This document shows, piece by piece, positions 6,126 to 9,903 of a DNA stretch of 9,903 nt (its first letter is position 1; each line of letters starts with the position of its first letter). Source of the DNA: an uncultured Eubacteriales bacterium. Lineage in GTDB: Bacteria > Bacillota > Clostridia > Lachnospirales > Anaerotignaceae. A program made the position numbers and the translations under genes. The notes below the pieces were generated by a model. The model was not told where the DNA came from, did no database searches, and saw nothing but the letters and a program-made list of their open reading frames with translations. The stretch lies in assembly GCA_900548595.1 (NCBI GenBank), contig URLB01000078.1, forward strand, positions 1-9,903, read 5' to 3'.

Positions 6126-6142
6126 TGCCGACATGTGATAAT
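6114..6142 (+). promoter_or_regulatory. Putative promoter of the secreted stalk-domain protein
   Basis: TTGAAA at 6114-6119, a 17-base spacer, and GATAAT at 6137-6142 preceded by TGT (extended -10). The predicted start of transcription is near 6149, giving a short leader that contains the ribosome site. Confidence 0.6.
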
Positions 6143-6182
6143 AAAGCTGTCAGTAGGTGTTTTTTATAAAGGAGGAATTATT

Positions 6183-6920
6183 ATGAAAAAGATATGCGGA
6201 TTGATTACGGCAGCGGTACTTGTAACGGCAACGGCAGTAACATCGTTTGCGGCTACGGACAATGTAACGGCGGATATTAATAAAGTTCCCCATACGGCAT
6301 TGAATGATGAAAACAAATATAAATACGATGCAGGAAATATATGGCTTAACCGTGATGAGTACGGTATTTATGATATGTATGCAACGGACAACGGTATAGA
6401 AGTTTATTTATCGGAAAAGCTGCCGCATGAGAAGGAAAATATGCTTAAAGGGCAGACAGAGAAAGATATGAACATTCATATAAATGAATTTGAGAATTTC
6501 GATGATGTGCTTAGAGAAGAAATTTTGACGTTTTTTCCTGAACAAAAATATGCGGAAACAAAGGGCATGTTGTTTGAAATAAACGATACTGCCTATGTTG
6601 AAACAGACGGAACGCTTATGATACCGCTGAGGGCATTTTTGGAACTTATGAACGGTATAGGCAATGTGGAATACAAATTAGGCTGGAACGATAAGTCTAA
6701 AACAGTGGAGTGCATTCAGGGGAGTACGACTGTTGTTATATCCGTTTCCGATAACAAATTGATTTTTAACGGAACGCCTATAAACCTTAAGCATAACGCC
6801 GTAATAAAAGACGGAAAAACATATATATCTATTGAAGATTTTATACTGGTAACGAAACAGTCAAAACCGTATGTATATGATAAATTAAGCGGCGGTTACA
6901 GCATATACTGGTCCAGATAA
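6183..6920 (+). CDS. Secreted protein with copper amine oxidase N-terminal (stalk) domain
   Basis: A 245-residue exported protein. A textbook signal peptide (MKK, hydrophobic core about 5-20, SFA/AT cleavage near residue 23) is followed by a region without a recognised domain (about 30-125, rich in Asn, Asp, Glu and Tyr). A C-terminal copper amine oxidase N-like domain (PF07833 type) spans about residues 130-225, with IPLRAFLELMN at 147-157, a Gly-Trp-Asn-Asp turn at 167-170, and NGTPINL then GKTYISIEDF at 196-220. Despite the name, this domain in Bacillota is a small non-catalytic module of cell-surface proteins, presumed to bind or present other domains. No cell-wall anchor (LPXTG, SLH) is visible, so it is probably released or loosely held. 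The start follows from AAAGGAGG at 6168-6175, 7 bases before ATG 6183. Confidence 0.82.
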   Translation: MKKICGLITAAVLVTATAVTSFAATDNVTADINKVPHTALNDENKYKYDAGNIWLNRDEYGIYDMYATDNGIEVYLSEKLPHEKENMLKGQTEKDMNIHINEFENFDDVLREEILTFFPEQKYAETKGMLFEINDTAYVETDGTLMIPLRAFLELMNGIGNVEYKLGWNDKSKTVECIQGSTTVVISVSDNKLIFNGTPINLKHNAVIKDGKTYISIEDFILVTKQSKPYVYDKLSGGYSIYWSR

Positions 6921-7059
6921 ATCAAGGGGAATTAAAGAACAATGAAGCCGGAATGATTTAATTACGGTCGAAAGAGCAAAAGGTCATTAAGAAAAAACTG
7001 ATTGAAATATCAGAGCAATAAAAAAACATAACCGAACTTTTTAAAATTTAAGCTATTGA

Positions 7060-7102
7060 AAACCGAAAGCGCCTTTTCCGTATAGGAGGGCGCTTTCGGT
7101 TT
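7060..7102. terminator. Bidirectional terminator between convergent genes
   Basis: A perfect 14-bp stem, 7060-7073 with 7089-7102 (AAACCGAAAGCGCC with GGCGCTTTCGGTTT), can extend inward through TTTTCC/GGAG around the loop GTATA. It lies between the secreted-protein gene and the converging flavoprotein gene. The minus-strand stop codon (7103-7101) sits on its edge. The 138 bases between 6921 and 7059 hold no other recognisable element. Confidence 0.82.
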
Positions 7103-7568
7103 ATCTGTTTGCTTTTCCGCTTATATGCTCAATATTTATTTTATAAATATCCGTAGCTTCAAAGTTTTTTTCTATGCAAGCCATACCGTTTTGTATAAAA
7201 TCGGGAGCGAATTTGTTGATAACGGCAGCGAGTGCGGATTGCTTTTCTTCTCCTTTTATACATTGGGAAGTTCCGAAGACTATGACGCTGCCGTATTTTG
7301 TCGTCAGCGCCTCGGGCAATACGGACGCATTTGTTACAACCGTAAAACATACGTGGTCGTTATATTTAATATTTTCCAGCTTATGTCCCACATCTGCGGC
7401 ACAGTGAAAATATATACTGTCATCGATATAAACATAGTTTACGGGAACGCCGTAGGGATAGCCGTTTTCTCCCATTGTGGATAAAACTCCGTACTCTCCC
7501 TCGGAAAGTATTTCTTTTGCTTCCTTTTCTGTCAAAAGCCTGTCTTTTCTTCTCATTTCATAAAACAT
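7101..7568 (-). CDS. Pyridoxamine 5'-phosphate oxidase family flavoprotein, NimA-like
   Basis: A 155-residue cytoplasmic split-barrel flavin-binding protein. The layout is that of the clostridial NimA/COG3467 group: MRRKDR at 5-10, ILSEGEYGVLST at 20-31, GYPYGVPVNYVY at 36-47, IYFHCA then GHKLENI at 52-67, and CFTVV at 74-78. Members are annotated as 5-nitroimidazole reductase-like or general FMN/heme-binding proteins; the true substrate is usually unknown and cannot be told here. It starts at ATG 7568 because GGAGG lies 6 bases upstream (7575-7579). The frame extends 29 codons further, but that stretch overlaps the Nudix gene and has no family similarity. It is the last gene of the minus-strand cluster, 16 bases after the Nudix stop, and ends at the bidirectional terminator. 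Confidence 0.88.
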   Translation of the reverse strand: MFYEMRRKDRLLTEKEAKEILSEGEYGVLSTMGENGYPYGVPVNYVYIDDSIYFHCAADVGHKLENIKYNDHVCFTVVTNASVLPEALTTKYGSVIVFGTSQCIKGEEKQSALAAVINKFAPDFIQNGMACIEKNFEATDIYKINIEHISGKANR

Positions 7569-7584
7569 ATTTTTCCTCCGATTT

Positions 7585-8211
7585 TTATTTGCCGAGTATT
7601 TTACATAGATTGTTGACGATTCTTGCCGTAAATCCCCATATAACGTATTTGTCATAAAAATAGAAAAGCTCAGGCTGGTTGCCTACGCTCCACGGATAGT
7701 TTCTTCCTCCTACTATATGTTCAAAGGGGAAATCATCGGGTATGTCAAATTTTATATTTATATAATGCGTTTCGGGTTCGGTATTCATAAAAAAGCTCAA
7801 CGGAACAAGGAATGTTTCATCCACCTCGTCCTTGTTTATTATTATTTCGGAGGGGGAAACGCCGTGTATAAGTCCCACAAAAGGCGTTATTACCGAACCG
7901 TATGCAGTTACGACAAAATCCGTTTCACCCAATATTTCTATATTTTCGGAACATACGCCTATTTCCTCGCAGGTTTCCCTGAGCGCCGTTTCCAAAGGTG
8001 TTTCGTTATTTTCACGCCGTCCGCCGGGAAAGCATATATCACCGGGCTGATGCTTCAGGGACATGGAACGTTTGCAGAACAAAAATTCATATCCATTTTC
8101 TGTTTTAAAAATCGGCATCAGAACGGAACTGTATGTTAAAACCCCTTCGGGTGCAGGCGTGTGGGCGTCCAGTTTATGCTGTATTATATCTGAATTTATA
8201 TGATCGTGCAT
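7585..8211 (-). CDS. CoA-type Nudix hydrolase (NudL/YeaB-like)
   Basis: A 208-residue cytoplasmic pyrophosphohydrolase, the size of coenzyme A diphosphatases (NudL, Pcd1), which cut CoA, and often oxidised or acyl CoA, to 4'-phosphopantetheine and 3',5'-ADP. The Nudix box is complete at residues 64-86: Gly64, Glu70, Arg78-Glu79, Glu82-Glu83 and Gly85-Val86. Just upstream, CKRSMSLKHQPGDICFPGG (46-64) resembles the CoA-specific motif LLTxRSxxLxxHxGxxxFPGG, with His replaced by Gln55 at the central HxG position. The C-terminal VIWGFTARIVNNL is typical of this subgroup. It begins 4 bases after the recombinase stop, with its AAAGGA ribosome site inside the recombinase gene, so the two are probably translationally coupled. 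The CoA assignment is by motif; other dinucleotide substrates are possible. Confidence 0.88.
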   Translation of the reverse strand: MHDHINSDIIQHKLDAHTPAPEGVLTYSSVLMPIFKTENGYEFLFCKRSMSLKHQPGDICFPGGRRENNETPLETALRETCEEIGVCSENIEILGETDFVVTAYGSVITPFVGLIHGVSPSEIIINKDEVDETFLVPLSFFMNTEPETHYINIKFDIPDDFPFEHIVGGRNYPWSVGNQPELFYFYDKYVIWGFTARIVNNLCKILGK

Positions 8212-8215
8212 AGTA

Positions 8216-9289
8216 TCAGTCCTTTCTTAAACTGATTTTTCTTGCGGCTTTTCGTTTCAGTTCGACTTCCGTGGCGGTATAATGTTTTCTTGTCGTGTTG
8301 ACATCGGCATGACCAAGTACGTCGGCAACAAGATATATATCGCCTGTTTCCAGATAAAGGTTTGTTCCGAACGTGCTGCGAAGCTTATGAGGAGTGATTT
8401 TTTTTGTTTTAACCGCAGTTTGAGCGTATTTTTTTACCATAAGCTCCACCTGTCTTACGGAAATTCTCTTGCCCCTGTTGGATAAAAAGAGAGCCTTGTC
8501 GTTTTCGTCAACGGGAGGGTGAGCTTTGCGGTAAACCAGATAGTCGGAAAGCGCCTCAGCCACTTCGTCTCCGAAATAGATTTCAGCCTCTTTCCCGCCT
8601 TTTCGTGTTATTACAAATGAAAAGTTATCAAAGTTTATGTCGTCGATATTAAGACCGACGCATTCGGAAACACGTATTCCCGTTCCTACAAGAGTTGTTA
8701 TTATGGCTAAATCGCGGATTTTTGTCTTTTCGTGAAATTTTTGCTGACGTTCCGTAAGATTTTCGCCTGTCTCCACTTCGTCCAAAAGGTTTGCGACTTC
8801 GTTTGCTTCCAGACGGATTATGTTTTTATCGTGTATTTTCGGCGTATCAACGAGGGCAGCAGGGTTTGTGGATATATATCCTTTTCTCAGATAATATTTA
8901 TACATGCTTCTTACGGCAGCCAGTTTTCTGGCTTTTGCGCTTTCGGAGTTGAGTATTGTTTCTTTACCGCAAATGCCGTCCTCGTCATTGTACGGAGAAT
9001 ATATTGAAACGTAGTCTAGAAATTCTTCTATGTCCTCCGAATTTACAAGTTCCAGGTCTTCAGGTTGTATATCTTCAAATTTAACGCCTTTAAAATCCTT
9101 GTGTTCGGCACAGAGAAATCCGAAAAACACTTTAAGGTCATAGGCATATCCCATCCTTGTTTTTACCGATGTTGTTTGGGAAATACCTCTGAAATATGTA
9201 TAACAGAAAGGAGGGAGCTGCTCCAACAGTCCCTTCAGATGAATTGTATTTTTTGCTTTTTCTTCATCGGTATAGGCTTTACCTGCCAT
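8216..9289 (-). CDS. XerC/D-type tyrosine recombinase
   Basis: A 357-residue site-specific recombinase. The N-terminal SAM-like DNA-binding domain spans about 20-145; the catalytic domain spans about 155-345. All catalytic residues are visible: Arg206 in GTGIRVSE, Lys230 in TRKGGKE, His301 and Arg304 in PHKLRSTFGT, His327 in LGHADVNTTRKHY, and the nucleophile Tyr337. It is some 50 residues longer than E. coli XerC/D, from a longer N-terminus and a loop near 100-118. XerC/D proteins resolve chromosome dimers at dif; related copies mobilise elements. The setting here, inside a tight cluster with housekeeping genes and no visible att repeats, favours a resident chromosomal Xer. Its ATG lies inside the end of the ttcA-like gene (11-base overlap), with AGAGGTGG at 9295-9302 as ribosome site. 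Whether it is the genome's dif recombinase cannot be decided here. Confidence 0.9.
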   Translation of the reverse strand: MAGKAYTDEEKAKNTIHLKGLLEQLPPFCYTYFRGISQTTSVKTRMGYAYDLKVFFGFLCAEHKDFKGVKFEDIQPEDLELVNSEDIEEFLDYVSIYSPYNDEDGICGKETILNSESAKARKLAAVRSMYKYYLRKGYISTNPAALVDTPKIHDKNIIRLEANEVANLLDEVETGENLTERQQKFHEKTKIRDLAIITTLVGTGIRVSECVGLNIDDINFDNFSFVITRKGGKEAEIYFGDEVAEALSDYLVYRKAHPPVDENDKALFLSNRGKRISVRQVELMVKKYAQTAVKTKKITPHKLRSTFGTNLYLETGDIYLVADVLGHADVNTTRKHYTATEVELKRKAARKISLRKD

Positions 9290-9875
9290 TTACGCCACCT
9301 CTTTTCCAGTCGTCAAGACTGCGTGTTACTGCTCCGAATATACGCTGATTAAGGTTCGGATAAGTCTTGTTAAGCGTTTTAAGAAGCTCTTTTATTTCCT
9401 GCCTTTTTGTAGAACCGTCGGCAGGACACGGATTTTTTACAATTATACTGCCAAGGCTGTCGGCATAGCTTTTTGTCTCATATTCCGATACATAAATGAG
9501 CGGACGGATAGAATACAGTTTTTTCTTTTCCAAAAAGCTGACGGGTGAAAAACAGCTTATTCTTCCCTCGAATATCAGGGACATTAAAAATGTCTCTATA
9601 ACGTCGTTTTTATTGTGTCCCAGGGCTATTTTGTTGCACCCAAGCTCCTCGGCGGCGTTATTGAGCGCGCCTTTACGCATTTTGGCACAGAGGGAGCATG
9701 GGTTTTCTTCCTTTCGTTCATCGAATATTATACGTCCTATCTGTGTGTCCACAACGGTATAGTTTACGCCGAGCTTATCACAGAAGCTTTTTACTCCGCT
9801 GTAGTCTGTTTCATTAAAACCGAGAGACACGGTTATGGCTTCCAGTTCATATTTATAAGGAAAAAAGCGGCGCAT
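9279..9875 (-). CDS. ttcA: TtcA-like tRNA 2-thiocytidine synthetase, C-terminal portion of an interrupted frame
   Basis: An ATP-dependent tRNA thiolase of the TtcA/TilS PP-loop family, which in the best-studied members makes 2-thiocytidine at tRNA position 32 using an iron-sulfur cluster. The 198 residues from ATG 9875 contain the middle and end of the protein: YELEAITVSLGF at 9-20, ENPCSLCAKMRKGALNNA with Cys60 and Cys63, ALGHNKNDVIETFLMSL at 84-100, IRPLIYVSE at 123-131, and NPCPADGSTKRQE with Cys150. These three cysteines are the expected cluster ligands. The N-terminal SGGKDS ATP site is absent because it lies beyond the window edge. The frame upstream of this ATG is TtcA-like too but is cut by TAA at 9878-9876. 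No ribosome site precedes the ATG. The end overlaps the recombinase start. Confidence 0.85.
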   Translation of the reverse strand: MRRFFPYKYELEAITVSLGFNETDYSGVKSFCDKLGVNYTVVDTQIGRIIFDERKEENPCSLCAKMRKGALNNAAEELGCNKIALGHNKNDVIETFLMSLIFEGRISCFSPVSFLEKKKLYSIRPLIYVSEYETKSYADSLGSIIVKNPCPADGSTKRQEIKELLKTLNKTYPNLNQRIFGAVTRSLDDWKRGGVNGR

Positions 9876-9903
9876 TTAGCTGAGAGCGGCAAGGAGGCAA
9901 AGG
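9876..9903 (-). pseudogene. ttcA: Upstream piece of the ttcA-like frame ending in a premature TAA
   Basis: Read in the frame of the downstream protein, the last bases of the window encode Leu-Cys-Leu-Leu-Ala-Ala-Leu-Ser followed by TAA (9878-9876) and then the ATG. TtcA proteins typically continue here as one helix of the form ALAEhRRF after the SGGKDS loop; Ala-Leu-Ser-stop-Met-Arg-Arg-Phe fits with the stop in the place of a Glu or Lys codon. It could be a nonsense mutation, a base error, or a stop-start (TAAATG) split gene. Confidence 0.55.

Noticed and set aside
6111..6182. N-terminal extension of the secreted stalk-domain protein
   Set aside because: The extension runs through the promoter region; AAAGGAGG before ATG 6183 followed by a clean signal peptide fixes the start.
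7569..7655. 29-codon N-terminal extension of the flavoprotein
   Set aside because: It overlaps the end of the Nudix gene, has no family similarity, and GGAGG sits directly before ATG 7568.
7717..8139. 140-codon plus-strand frame opposite the Nudix gene
   Set aside because: It lies wholly antisense to a gene with a complete Nudix box, has no ribosome site or promoter, and has a composition expected of a reverse-frame shadow.
8216..9289. Tyrosine recombinase as integrase of a mobile element
   Set aside because: No att-like direct repeats, excisionase, tRNA gene or phage/conjugation genes are visible, and it is embedded in a compact cluster with housekeeping-type genes.
1..9903. CRISPR array, rRNA or tRNA genes, insertion sequences
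   Set aside because: No regularly spaced repeats, no tRNA cloverleaf or rRNA-like stretch, and no transposase or terminal inverted repeats were seen on either strand.

Overview
The window looks like chromosomal DNA of an anaerobic Bacillota (class Clostridia). The supporting signs are moderate-to-low G+C, strong AGGAGG-type ribosome binding sites, A-tract/hairpin/T-run terminators, and protein families typical of Clostridia: a MATE transporter, a GldA-like iron alcohol dehydrogenase, a NimA-type flavoprotein, a secreted copper-amine-oxidase-N (stalk) domain protein and a clostridial-style TtcA. This is inferred from reading the sequence; no database was searched.

Plus strand, 1-5453. The 3' two thirds of a MATE efflux pump end at a terminator. 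A monocistronic Est30-like carboxylesterase with its own promoter follows. Next comes the most interesting stretch, a leader of about 300 nt in front of a branched-chain aminotransferase gene (ilvE). It holds a near-consensus promoter, a well-initiated 46-codon reading frame with tandem isoleucine and tandem leucine codons, and a strong intrinsic terminator upstream of ilvE. I read it as a candidate ribosome-mediated attenuator. ilvE is followed by a GldA-like NAD-dependent alcohol dehydrogenase, with no convincing terminator between them and a strong one after. A more AT-rich orphan SUKH (SMI1/KNR4) gene comes next and ends at its own terminator.

Plus strand, 5454-7102. A small multi-pass membrane protein of unknown function has its own promoter. 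A secreted stalk-domain protein follows; its promoter overlaps a nested inverted repeat. A long symmetrical hairpin at 7060-7102 closes this half and sits exactly between convergent genes.

Minus strand, 9903-7101. A tight gene cluster is read from right to left: TtcA-like tRNA thiolase, XerC/D-type tyrosine recombinase, CoA-type Nudix hydrolase, NimA/PNPOx-family flavoprotein. Junctions are an 11-nt overlap, a 4-nt gap and a 16-nt gap, so the four are probably co-transcribed and partly translationally coupled. The ttcA frame is interrupted near the window edge: a TAA directly precedes an ATG, and TtcA-like sequence lies on both sides of it. It is either a nonsense-mutated or split gene, or a base error.
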